Shown: positions 11,690 to 22,759 of the stretch, in pieces
How positions within the stretch are numbered: the stretch's first letter is position 1
Layout of the letters: every line of letters starts with the position of its first letter
Assembly: GCA_018806915.1 (NCBI GenBank)
Contig: JAGKQI010000042.1
Coordinates: 1 to 64,000 of the forward strand
DNA length: 64,000 nt
Source: Phytophthora colocasiae
Taxonomy: Eukaryota; Oomycota; Peronosporomycetes; Peronosporales; Peronosporaceae
Direction of reading: 5' to 3'
Notes under the pieces: model-generated
What the model was told of the DNA's origin: nothing
The model's input: only the letters and a program-made list of their open reading frames with translations
The model's database searches: none
Translations under genes and position numbers: made by a program

Positions 11690-12354
11690 ATGGGACTACT
11701 CTGTGTCAACGCAAACGTACGTCAAGCTGGCGCTGTACGCATGCGGCTAAACGCCCAGCGAATGCCGTGTGTGGACTGCTGTTAGGAGCTGCACAAGCGC
11801 CAGGGCTTCGTCATCTCGGACGCTGTGCCTCTGTTCCATCATGAGGCGCCACTAGCGCCGCTGCTTTGAGGTGGCCTGCAGTATGGTGGACGCGTATTTG
11901 CCAAAAGAGCCAAAGTTGGAGGTCGTGGGCTTTTACTATGCCGGAAGCGGGTACTCGTCATCTGATTCCGGTAATGGACTCAGCCATTTTGCTGAAAAGG
12001 TCGCGGATAAAGTGGAGGCCAATTGCTCGCGTGCTTGTGTCTTGGTGGTAAGTTATTTTTATTTATTTTTCTGGATGTTGTGTATGGTAAATTAAAATAT
12101 TGTTGTAGCTGGATGGACAACAGCTTAGCAGAGAAGGGAAAACTTGACTGCAAATCCTACTGAAAGACGTGAAGCGTGGGTGGACCAAGGTGGCCAACCG
12201 CCTGACGCTGGCGGACGTCGCGACCAAGACGCTGACTCAAGGACTACAGCAAAACGTCCAGAAGGACGTAGTGGACTTTGAAGAACACCTGGAAGATGTC
12301 AGTAAGGACTGGCGGAACCTGCACGTGGTGGAGCTGCTGAAGCTCAACGTATAG
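11690..12354 (+). CDS. EMC8/EMC9-like ER membrane complex subunit, disrupted
   Basis: EMC8/9 is the cytosolic subunit of the ER membrane protein complex that inserts transmembrane helices. Recognisable blocks in order are: STQTYVKLALYACG just after the ATG at 11690; ISDAVPLFHHEAPLAPLL near 11810-11865; EVVGFYYAGSGY and HFAEKVADKVEANC in the frame from 11871; then LDGQQLS and the C-terminal VVDFEEHLEDVSKDWRN, ending at TAG 12352-12354. An intron (12048-12108, GTAAGT..TTGTAG) separates the last two parts in phase 0. Frame changes occur close to the start, near 11780, at CTTTG near 11865, at GAAAAC near 12140 and shortly after. Several sit in homopolymers. The protein as laid out would be about 200 residues, as in the family. 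It converges on the NBAS-like gene. Confidence 0.75.
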
Positions 12355-12419
12355 AGATGCAAGAGATTCAGATCCATTCAAAAAAGAGCTGTCATTTCGG
12401 TGCAATCGAGCTCATTCTA

Positions 12420-15400
12420 CTAGTTTTGGAACGTATCTGCAAAGTGGCGGGACGTCTGGACATACACTTGGTGCTGTAACTCTGTGAAGCTGTTGCTCTT
12501 ATGCTGCAGTGAGGATGAGGCCAGAGAGCGCAGGTAGTTAGCGAGCAGCAGACGTGCGTTCTCGACGTCCCACAGCAATGGATGAACGTGTCGTAGCGCA
12601 CAGGTTAAACGGCCAGCGGCTGCGAACTCGCCCACTTTCACCAATGCACACACGACGAAGTCGCAGCTGGACGTCCAGAGCGCTAGTTTCTTGTTGGAAT
12701 TGTGCAGAAGGAACGCCACAAGGGATGAGTGAAGCCCGTGATGCAACAGCGCTGCAACGTCGAAACGCAGAAGTGTAAGTTCCATAGCTGTCGACCAGTT
12801 GAAGGATCCTTGAGGCGATTGCCGTAGAACTGAAAACGCGCGATCTGCGTGTTTCGCTCGTAGCGCATCGAATGGACACATGAGCAGTAGTTGAACAGCC
12901 AGATCGAGGTTGTTAGTCTCCCAGTGAGCCAAAATCACAGCTTCAGTAACCTCTTCTTCGTTGCTGAGCTTCACGTATGCGTACGTGGTGTACCAGCTCA
13001 GTAGTTGAGTACCCCACACACCGCGTGCAAAGAGATCCGACCAGCATTTTGCATCTTCCACACTTGGAGGCGAAACCTGCCGGGTAATTGTAGACCCCAC
13101 TTGGAACTGAGCCTGAACGCGAGCTTGAACTGCATATTGCTGCTCGTTCGTCCACGCTGTCGCACTGTGTAGTGTAGCCCCTTCCGAATCACTGCGTAAA
13201 TCCTCATAGCACACTAGCAAGTTACTCAATGCCACTGTCGCCATCTCTGCAAACCGCAAGGCCTTCGGGTTGGTTTCGCCAGCACATGTCTCGCTGAAGG
13301 CAAGTAATTCTTCAAACATGGCAGCAAAATGGTCCACGATGTCACGACTTGGAACATCAAAAATACGTTGGGCAGCTGGGCTTTCGTCAAACTTGCACTT
13401 ACTCAATAGCGCGGCCCACACAGCTTTAACGTGGAGTCCGAAGCTCTGATTGACCGCGTCCACCTTGGCGCTGTCAAAGGTAGCCAACACGTGACTTAAA
13501 ACTGCAGCTTCTGCCCACTTCTGCTGTTCTTCCTGGATGGAAATGAGTTGCTCCCATTGAGACAACACAGTCCCACGTACCGCTCCCATGATGCTGGCAC
13601 TGTGAGCGTCATTTTCGTCTATTGGAGTCTGCAAGTCCCTAAGGCGGCTCAATCCGATTTCCTTGAGAAGTGTAGAAGGAGACTGCGAGAGCACCGTCAC
13701 AGCACGTTCGTATACTGCCGATTTCTCGTGTAACTTGCAGGACGCTTGAAGATAACAGCCAAGTTCTTCAACATGATGCGTGGAAGCAGTTGAACCCGTT
13801 ACCCACGTCCACACGAATCGCTCGATCCATGGCGCAGTCTGCTTCGCTGTATCATCACCAGATCCCAAACACCTCTGGACTACTTGGACTGCAGAATTTT
13901 GATAGCTCTGAGCTATTGTATTCGCAGCAAAATCACTGCTTGCCTTGGTTCCGCCAGCACGAAGGGTCAGCTCTATGATGAGACTTGCAAGGTTCACAGA
14001 GCTCACATGTTGGCTAATTTCTGATAAAACATTGTGAACTGCTTCCTCGTTGGCAGCTTGTTGAAGTGAATCCATCGCGAACCACGTTCTTAAGTTTGCC
14101 ACCACCGAATCCAGCTCACTATTCCGTTCAACTTCACTCAGGATCATACAGCACACGTTTTCAGCCAGCTCCCGCTCCAGATACTGGAGTTCTTGCTCTT
14201 TCTTCTTGAACTGAGCCGGGTCCCATGAGGTTGACGATGATGAAGAAGTGGACGATGCTGATGAAACATTCGATCGAGAGCCAGAAGTCTGCCATGAGTT
14301 GTACTTCGTCTGGAACAGCGTGAGCGTGTCCGCCACAAGCTCCACGCGTTTCTGAGGCGTCAAGAGCGACCCAAAGTGCTGCAGATCACTCAAAACCTGA
14401 CCATAAAACTCCTCGCTAACGTTCAGATGCGCCACTGGCTCCGGTGGTGATTTATCACTCGAGCCATCCAGGAACAAGTAGTGGAACAGCATTAAGTGCT
14501 CGTTCGAGAGTACTGAGAGACACGGCACGCACGATTCATAGGCGTAGACCGCTAAGTCCGCAGACAACGCTCCAGTCCCGTTACCAGCTCCATGCTCCCT
14601 CCAAATCCCTGTAAGTAGGTCATTGAGGTAGACCATCACCATGGCGCTTGGAGTCACGCGGTGCAACTTGCGCAAGATTTTAGTTACCAGCTTGATAGTT
14701 TTGCCAGTCAAAAGGGGCCGCACAGCTTCAACAGCCACCTCTCGGTTAGCTGTCATCGAATCAGGATCTGCATGTGGGGGTGTCAACAGTTCAGCAGTTG
14801 TAGATGCAGCACTGATAAGCTTGAGATCCACAGCCTCCACATTGCAAAGCGAATCCTCAATGTCTTTGAGCTTCTTCAAGCACATGAACAGCAAAGTGAT
14901 GCGGTCGGTAGAAGCTTTGTGCAGAGGAAAGAGGGAGCTTTCTTGGTTTGATACTGATTCGGATGCTTCTTGGTAGAGTCGCTTGGAGCATTCCAGGGTC
15001 ATGCGCAACACGAGCAAGAGGCCAACATGATCCGTTCCGTCGATCGCTTCATACAAACTGGGCTGTCCTGCTGTTTCTCGTTTCAACAGGAAATCTCCAA
15101 ACGAGACCGGTCGCTGTAGAGCCTCCTCCATGATGTCAACCTTCTCAATGGCGAATGCATCGTCCAGTTGTTCGCGACGACCCACTTTACTGGCATCAGA
15201 GGGAAAAAGGAGTGCATGCTTGATGTAGGCCAACACACAGGCATACTCATCGATACCGTACTTCGTCGCAAATTGCCTCGAGAGATGGAACGTTTCTTTC
15301 TTCGTAGCTAACACAAAGATCTTGTCATTCCGATATTCTTCGTCCACAGAGAAGCGCTCCAAATCCAACTCAGTGTTGAAAAACGTGCTCATATGCTCCA

Positions 15401-18400
15401 GTTCTTGTGACTTTTTCTGCGAGATCAACTGCTCGTGACATCGCTTAGCCAGTTTCATGTAGATTTCAATTCGCTGTTTCGACACCAGCCACTCAGACTT
15501 CATCACTTCCTCAACATCCCCATCAGTTTCACCTTGGAAGTTGACAGCTATACGTGCTACCTCGTAGGAAGAAGACAACTTCTCGAACCGTTTTCTGCGT
15601 GCAAGCAAAGTCTCTCTGTCGTTACCCACCGAGACTTCCTTTGCTTGAGCCGCCTGTAGTAAAAAGAAGTGATGCAAGCGGCGGACTACGACCTCACTCG
15701 TCTGCAATGACTCGTCGGATACTGAATGCTTGTTGAAAGCCGAATCGAGCACTTCGCCAGAGCAAAACACTTCAAAAGTATTGTCGTCACTAGTGAGGTC
15801 CCCCCACAGCATCAAGTAGCTAAATCCCAGCTCCAAGTACTGTTGCCAGTCTCCTGAGTCAACTGTCGTTAAGTTAGATGTCAATACCACGGCCTCTTCC
15901 ACGCAAAGTTGAGTCATTTGCTTCAGGAACGCTCACTTTTCGACCCCATTGTTAGCTTGATTTTCGGTGTCAGTGTCGGTACTCAGTATCACTTGGACGA
16001 GCCGGAGCCCTCGCTGAAGTAGCCGCAACAGGAATTGACGGTCATTTCTCTCCTCGTGCAACAAGTCAACAACCACCTTCAACTCATTTAACAGTACAGC
16101 TTCAGTACTGCTGGTAGCCTTTCCTCCAGTAAGCCGCCGTTGTTCCAGGTCTTTCTCCGATAAGCCAAGCTCAATCATCAGAGCCTGAATAGCTTCGATC
16201 TTCTCCAGCCACGACAGCACTAAGTCTGTCACTTGGTGTCCAAAGAGATCTGAAGAAGAAGCATTGGCTGCAGTGAATAGCGCGCAACAGAGCTTGCGTT
16301 TCTTCCCCCACGAGCCAAAAGAAGACGCAGACACGAGATCCAGTACCAGTGAAATCAAATGCAAAAGTGTCAACTTGTCCCCACTGCGCTTAGCAGAAGC
16401 TGTATCGATTTCAGCAGGGATTCCGTCGATTACTTGCATTGTCAAATCGTACGCAACATCGTAGTCCATGCAATAGAGCGCTGCGTAAGCACCTTTCATC
16501 CAAATTTCCAACTTCTCAGAGTCAACTCGTAGCAGCTTGGCAAGGTACATGACAGCAGCCAGAGGTTCGCTCCATACAACAGTTTCTCCCTCAGCATGCT
16601 GCTCTAGCCACTCCCTTGCGCGCACAGACGCCTTGTAGTTGCTTGGATTGCTCACAAACACTTGACATACGGCATCCAGCAAAGTGTTTTCCTTCTCTTC
16701 GTCTTCGTCGTCAGAACGAAGCTGAGATGGCGACATTCTCACAGCTCCGTACGTGAGTAAGTCCAGGAGCTCACAAGCCTGTGCTCGATCCGTCTCAAGA
16801 GCAAGTATACCCTGGTAGTATTGCTTTGCTCCAGCAGCTGCCCGGTCTCCTTCATCCCACAAAGGTAGCGAAAGCAACTGTTTAACGATACCGATGCAGC
16901 CCAAAGCAGATTCATGAGTAGTATTGGCATTGGCATCCTCTGAGTACCCAGCAACTGAACCTAGTTTCCCTCGAATCGCCGTAAGGAGCTCATCAAGAAC
17001 ATGATCAACAGCTTCCACATCAGCAGCGATCCAATGGTTCACCAAACTTTGAGCAGCATCAATGTATGCACGATCTGAAGCGAGAAGGTGCTTTAAAATC
17101 ACATCCAAAATCATTTCCTGGTTCAACCGCTCGCCGAAAGCATGCTCTTTCAGTTTGATCGCATCCTGAAGCACTTCTAGCCACTGGTTTCCGTCCACAC
17201 CGTCTTCATCATCCGAGGATTCACCAGGTAAAGCGAAATCGCACATTTGCTCAAGCAAGCCATGAGGGCCAACACTGATACCACCTCCACCGCCAATATC
17301 ACTTGCTAGCATTCGGTACTTCAGACCACTGGGCGAGGAAACCACACCGTACTTACTAAGCACTTCCATAGTCACCATTAAATCTTCCAACTCGTCCACT
17401 GCTACTTGCAACTGGGCAATATCAGGAGGATCATTCTCCTTTCGAACAGGAAGTGCCTGGAAAATCGCCCATAGCTGCTCCACTAGCGCGAGATGACGCT
17501 GCATGTACACATCCTCATCCACGCCAGGCACCTTGTCGCCAATGACCTCGAAGCATTAACAGAGTAAGCAACATCTAGAGCAGTTTCAATGAGACGCGTG
17601 TTGCTCTGGATCCAGCGGTTGGGGAAGCTCATCGACGGGTTACTCCGCTGGATCAACTGAGCTGCAAGCGTCAGACTTGTCAATGAAGGCTTCGATATCA
17701 TGGTCTGTGCCAGACCAGAAAACATTTCATCCAGAGAATACGGGCTTCAAGCGCTGAGATACAAAAACCGCATCTAAATGATCGATGATAGGTGTGGTGC
17801 CTCCTGAGACCTCCTTGTCAGTACCAATTACAACTAGAGCTTGCTCTTGTAGCGAAAGGGAAACCCAGTCACTGAGAGGGAGTAAACAACAGGACGAAAG
17901 ATGCAGCAAATACACGCACTTGTAAAGGCGTTCAGTGTGCAGAAACAACTTCTCCAGTGGCTTCTTGGCTTCTAAGGATGACCATCCACTTAGTGACTTG
18001 ATCGCCAGTTCTCCCAACTCGTATGCATAAGGAAGCTGGCCGTAGCGTGTGTCTAGAGCCAGAATTTGCCTCGAAAACCACTCGCTACACGCTGCATTAC
18101 GCTCTTCGCGCGGTACATTCGAGAATTCTTTATACACAGATAATTCTTCCTCGCTCAGATCTTGCAGTTGATTCTCCGGAAGGAGAGGAACTGGAGTAGC
18201 AAAGGTGTTGTCGTCCTCAACGTCATCGGGTCTTCTCAGTGTGCAGAATTGTCCGTCTTCATAATCCTGAGTAGAAACTGCAGGGAGTAACATCGCGTAT
18301 GCTGATGGTGATACAGAGGGTGGAATCAGCTCGAGAACATCCAACCAGTGAGGCAGTAAATTCCACGCATGTCGATGGAATAAAACCGTGAGCGCATCAA

Positions 18401-20471
18401 TTCGACCTTCCCGGGCAAACTGCTTCACGTGTGCCAAGACAGATGCAGATCTGAAGAGTGCATAAGCTTCCCCGTCAAAGAGCTGGTCGCCAGCCAGAGA
18501 TGTGGTTGATATATCTTCTTCTTCACACAGAATCAGTCGCATAGTTTCTAGACGGTACAGATAGCGCTGGATATCCAGTTTATCTTGTGAAAGTTCTACT
18601 GCAACCTCGTTGCCATCATTCAGATAAACCCATGCATCCCACGCAAGATCGAGAATCTTCTTCATACTCGCACTTGAATCGTCGGCAATCAGTTTTAAGC
18701 ATTCGCTGAGCACCCATCGTTTGTCCGATATCGCCCGTAAGTGGTCCAATGCCCCTAGAAAAGCCCTTGGGTTTGTGGACAAAAACACAAGACCTCGAAG
18801 TTCTGGGTCGTCGTGTATCCGCGCAGCTTGATGTCGGAAGTCAATCCAGATTCGGCGGTGAATATCGTCAGCGTTCACGGCATTTCCGCGAGTCTCGTAT
18901 AGCGCAACTATCACAAGAGCTTCCTCGAACTTCTTTGCATCCATGAACAGTTCGACAAATGGCTCTACTGACAAGCTCTGAAGCTGATTTGCAGCCCAAA
19001 CATCCTTAGTCATCACAAGTTCGAACACATTAAACTGGGCGCCGTTCTTGTCACTCGAAGGGGAACTATTTCCGAAGAGAAAAAGAGTTTGAACGTTATC
19101 CATCATCTCGGGTCGGAAGTGTTTTGCAAGGACAGGCAAGAGTTGGCCAGAAGATCCCGAAGACGACGAGCTCTCGTTATCGCTGTCACTGCTAGTTGGT
19201 CCAGTTCCATCCTCAGATTGAGCGATAAACCTTGAGTAAACAACACTGTTGTTACTGAGCACGACCGCCACCATATCTGACGTTAGCCACACAACCTGCT
19301 TCGTTGTAGCGTCCTGTGTGTTGCTAGTCACGTTCTCTATTATGTGCCACTTCAGCACGTCCGCACAAGTATCAATTTGGCGGATAGATATCCGTCCGAG
19401 ATTATCCACCATGCTCACAAAATTTCCATTGGGGGCCACCGCCAAGTGATGAATAAATCCAGACATCACTCGTGTCTCCGTCGAATCACCTCCTACCATC
19501 ATCTTCAAAGGAGCAAAGAGGGTGCTTTTCACACTTGTCAAAAGGCCACCACTCTCCTCTGCAGTATCTAAATCAAGGTTGGACTGCTCTTTATCCTCTT
19601 CAGTATGCTCGCCAAACTTCTGCTTCTTACCATTCACGACCATCGTAAAATCAAGCAGTTCACCGACTTCTTTGTTCTCTTTGTCACCTGCAACCTTCCA
19701 GACGCTTAATGATGATACCTGCTTCTCCACGAGATCTTCACTAGGGTCTCTCACCCCTCCGCTTACTACAAGTGTAGAACTCTCTGAGTCGTAGCACGCC
19801 GCCGTGACTCCTGCATGCCACTCTGTGAGCTTCTTCATCACCTTCATACTAAATATCCCCGTAGTATCTGTCGAAGCCGAAGGGTCCATGGCAGCTAATG
19901 CCAATTTGGCCGATTGCACGCTCACACTGAGCCAAATTCCGTCCTCAGACAGCACGAACACTTTGTTCCCGCTCTGACTCGGGAAAAACACATTCACGAT
20001 GCTCGTAACGGGTTTCCACTGCTTAGCAGACAGGTATTGAGATGGATCAATTCGTAACAGCAGTGGATCCCCTGCAGCAGCTTCAGGAACTAGCCATGTC
20101 GGACAGGAAAATATCCACAGGACAGCTTCATGTTCGCCCTCAGCACGCGGAATTCCACCACTAACGACGAGAAACTTGAGGTCTGGACTCCACACGAGCG
20201 TCCAGTTGTCTGTATGATGTTTGGGAAACTCAGAACCGTCTGAATCCGACAGTAAATCGACAAGTTCTGAGTTCGTTGAGCCGAAGCCTTCGTCTGCCTT
20301 GAACACTCCCAAACGCACGCAATTCTGCTTCGTTCGGGACCGGAACAGCACCGCCAGATGTTTATTAGACGCAGCAGAAGCCAACACCTCGAAATCAGTC
20401 GGAAGAGACGACACAGAGCCTCGTACGAGCTCGCGAGCCGCCAGCAGCAGCGGCTCCGTCATCGTCGCCAA
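12420..20471 (-). CDS. NBAS/Sec39-type ER tethering complex protein
   Basis: NBAS (with a Sec39 domain) is a subunit of the NRZ/Dsl1 complex that tethers Golgi-derived COPI vesicles at the ER. The first long frame (17727-20471, 914 codons) begins with a WD-type beta-propeller (NWTLVWSPDLKFLVVSGG near residue 90) and leads into the Sec39 region (AWNLLPHWLDVLELIPPSVS near residue 700). Two further frames (15933-17531 and 12420-15917) carry helical-repeat sequence to the end. Together they cover about 2,650 codons, slightly more than animal NBAS. The three frames are in register with each other. Between 17.73 and 17.55 kb about 60 coding-like codons (LDEMFSGLAQ onward) lie in another frame, fitting one extra base at CCC (17742 area) and one missing near 17553, or two introns. 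A lone TGA at 15933-15935 splits the last two frames (see findings). Confidence 0.82.
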
Positions 20472-20822
20472 CGTGTCAAACTTTTTTTTTTCCGGATAAA
20501 TTTCATCAGATATGATTCTATCCTCATCAGACCTGATTCCACGCTCCTTTTATGTCGACTCTATATGCTTATAATGTGCTGCACACGTGTGCCTTCACCA
20601 CGAAGACGTGGCAGGTGTACGTTCTGTTTCTTCCAGTCAAATTGCAGCGCTGGATTGTGCGCCGCGGCGTACTCACGCCAAGAGTAACTATGATAGCTGA
20701 TGCCATTTGTTATCCCTTATACTCTGTGACAATATATGAAATAGCAGGTCCCTGGCAGCTTGCTTCATCAGACAGACACGCACAGAATATCCATCACCAA
20801 GCAGCACTAGTGGAAGACAATT
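20472..20822. promoter_or_regulatory. Divergent promoter region, NBAS-like / LPLA-like
   Basis: A 351-bp gap separates two divergent start codons. It has a homopolymeric T run at about 20481-20490, directly upstream of the NBAS-like start, and no long open frame with recognisable content. No TATA box or defined initiator stands out. Promoter function is inferred from position. Confidence 0.4.
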
Positions 20823-21727
20823 ATGGCAGCCAAGGCAGCTCGCAAGCCGCTCATGAGCTTCCTGCGTCTGCGAGCGCCTATCCAGGAGCAGTTGAAGATC
20901 GAGGAAGCGCTTTTCCGCGCCGAATCGCAGCGCAACTGGTTCATTTACAATGATGAACACTCTCCAGCCACCATTGTCATGGGTATCTCTGGCAAACCGG
21001 ACCAACTGCTGCACCAAGACGCCGTCAAGCGGTGCGGTTTTGCTCAAATTGCTGCAATTATTAGATGTCGAGACTGATATGGCCAATGTTTTGCTGATAG
21101 AGATGGTATTCCGGTGCTGAAGCGTTTCAGTGGAGGTGGAACAGTGATCGTGGACCACAATACGGTCTTCACCACCTTCATCTGCAAGCAAGAAGACTTC
21201 CCACAGGTCAGGCCGTACCCACGAGAGATCATGGCCTGGTCACAGGACTTCTTTAAGCCCTTCTTTTCCCGTATTTGCAAGGAAGACTTGGTACTACTGA
21301 CGCACTCAGGACATTTCTGCTTTGTGACAAAATGCTGACTGTTTATCTGTTGCTGATACAGACGTTTTCGCTCCGGGAGGATGACTACGTGTTTAACGAC
21401 CGAAAGTTCGGCGGAAATGCGCAGAGTCTGTCCAAGGGCCGTTGGTTGCATCACACTTCGTTCCTCTGGGACTTTGACCCGAAGAACATGGAGTATCTGA
21501 CGAACCCAGCGCGACAGCCTAAATACCGTCAACAGCGCAGCCATCTCGAGTTCCTGTGTCCTCTGAAGGACGTACTAAAGAAGGAATGTGCCAACCGTGA
21601 GAGATTCGAAAGCGAACTCCACGCAGAACTGGCACGCAACTTCGAGATCGAGGATGTGCTGCTGGAGGACATCAAACCGATTCTGGAAAAGGAGCACCGG
21701 AAATCCACACGTTTCCTGAATCTATAG
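20823..21727 (+). CDS. Lipoate-protein ligase A-like enzyme
   Basis: LplA/LipB-family enzymes transfer lipoate or octanoate to the lysine of lipoyl domains, usually in mitochondria or plastids. The gene reads as three exons: 20823-21031, 21101-21290 and 21362-21727. Introns are 69 nt (GTGCGG..CTGATAG) and 71 nt (GTACTA..GATACAG), both restoring the frame. The 254-residue product has the family signature RFSGGGT (residues 78-84), where the acyl-AMP binds, and RKFGGNAQ (147-154) with the likely catalytic Lys148. The N terminus is basic and Ala-rich (MAAKAARKP), which could suit organelle import. Charged helices form the C terminus. The ATG is the first in frame after the divergent promoter. It is one of two genes in the block with no lesion. 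It could be a salvage ligase or an octanoyl/lipoyl transferase of the LIPT1 kind; motifs here do not separate them. Confidence 0.85.
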
Positions 21728-21876
21728 AGCCGACTGTCAGTAGAAGACATCGTAGAGTTCTGTCAGTCTGCAATAGACAAATGATGTGTCATCATCAAAA
21801 AGGTGTAGTCAGATGAATCCAAAAGTGGTAAGCACTGTATTTTGCTTGCAGGAATCAACGCCTAGGAGCTTACAGG

Positions 21877-22477
21877 CTAGTTGTCAGACGAGATGAGGCC
21901 TAAATAATCGTCCTTAATGGTTCCGATAGCGTTCTACAACAACAAGCCTTTGTTAACCAATCACTCCAGAACGAAAAAATATATCACCACAACCACTTAC
22001 GATCTCCGTGACATCCACACTGACGCCCATGATTTTCAGCCGCACACCGCAACCTTTACGAATCTCAACCTCGCGGTCATCCGAGATCCACGCGTTGCTT
22101 TCATGGTCGTAGCCATTGTTCAGGTCCGTGGGCATGGCGTGTCGAGACACGAAGACCTGCAACGGCCCCACGTCCGCAAAGAAACCGAGTTGATTCACGA
22201 CAGTAACGACAGCATCCAGCACCTGATTCTTGAACGGGCGGAAGAGAATAGCGCGGTAGCGGATGTTAAAGCACACGAAGCCCGAGTTGTCCTGGATCAC
22301 ACCCTTGCCGATGTCCTCGTCGCGCACCTCCGTAACCGTAATGACGTATCCATACTTGCCCATGGACGTGCCCTCCACCTCCTCGATTAGACGTAGACGG
22401 ATGATGTCATGCAGCTTTGGCCCGAAGTGCATCGGGTGCAACAGCAAGTCACGAGAGAGCTGCTTTAAGAAGAACAT
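21877..22477 (-). CDS. DNA-directed RNA polymerase II subunit RPB7
   Basis: RPB7 pairs with RPB4 to form the stalk of RNA polymerase II and binds emerging RNA. Exon 1 (22001-22477) starts at an ATG giving MFFLKQLSRDLLLHPMHFGP, matching the family N terminus; the in-frame ATG 24 bases upstream adds residues that the family lacks. The tip domain (EEVEGTSMGKYGYVITVTEV) and the OB-type S1 domain (VTVVNQLGFFADVGPLQVFV, FVSRHAMP) follow. A 67-nt intron (21934-22000, GTAAGT..TTGTAG) joins GAGATC to exon 2 (21877-21933), which supplies the conserved C-terminal AIGTIKDDYLG. The product is 177 residues, close to the usual 170-172. No lesion was seen. It converges on the LPLA-like gene, with 149 bp between stop codons. 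RPC25 or RPA43 are less likely given the length and C terminus. Confidence 0.93.
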
Positions 22478-22643
22478 AGCAAATTGAGTAGTGATAGCCA
22501 AGGCGTAGAGCTCTTAAGGTGTGGACCACACATGATTTGCACAATATATTGTGTAGTTCACACAATATATGACATTTATTATCTTAACCCGATATGCAAA
22601 ATACGCTCAATACAAACTTTAAGATAAGCGATCTTGGCAAAAA

Positions 22644-22702
22644 TGATCTGTTACATAACCGAAACCTGATCACTGATCAGGTTTCGGTTATGTAACAGAT
22701 CA
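22644..22702. repeat. 29-bp-arm perfect palindrome with 1-base spacer
   Basis: The left arm 22644-22672 is the exact reverse complement of the right arm 22674-22702, with a single C between. The arm includes GATCTGTTACATAACC. Such a structure extrudes as a cruciform and is hard to maintain in microbes. It lies 58 bp left of the Crypton-like element and could be a miniature inverted-repeat element or a solo pair of transposon ends. No target duplication was evident. Confidence 0.85.
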
Positions 22703-22759
22703 GTGATCAGTCTTCTGGCAAGGATAGTCGCTCATATTTAGAAAATTGATTCTTAGACG

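Noticed and set aside
15933..15935. Selenocysteine decoding of the TGA in the NBAS-like gene
   Set aside because: NBAS is not a known selenoprotein, no redox motif surrounds the codon, and an intron or a read error is simpler.
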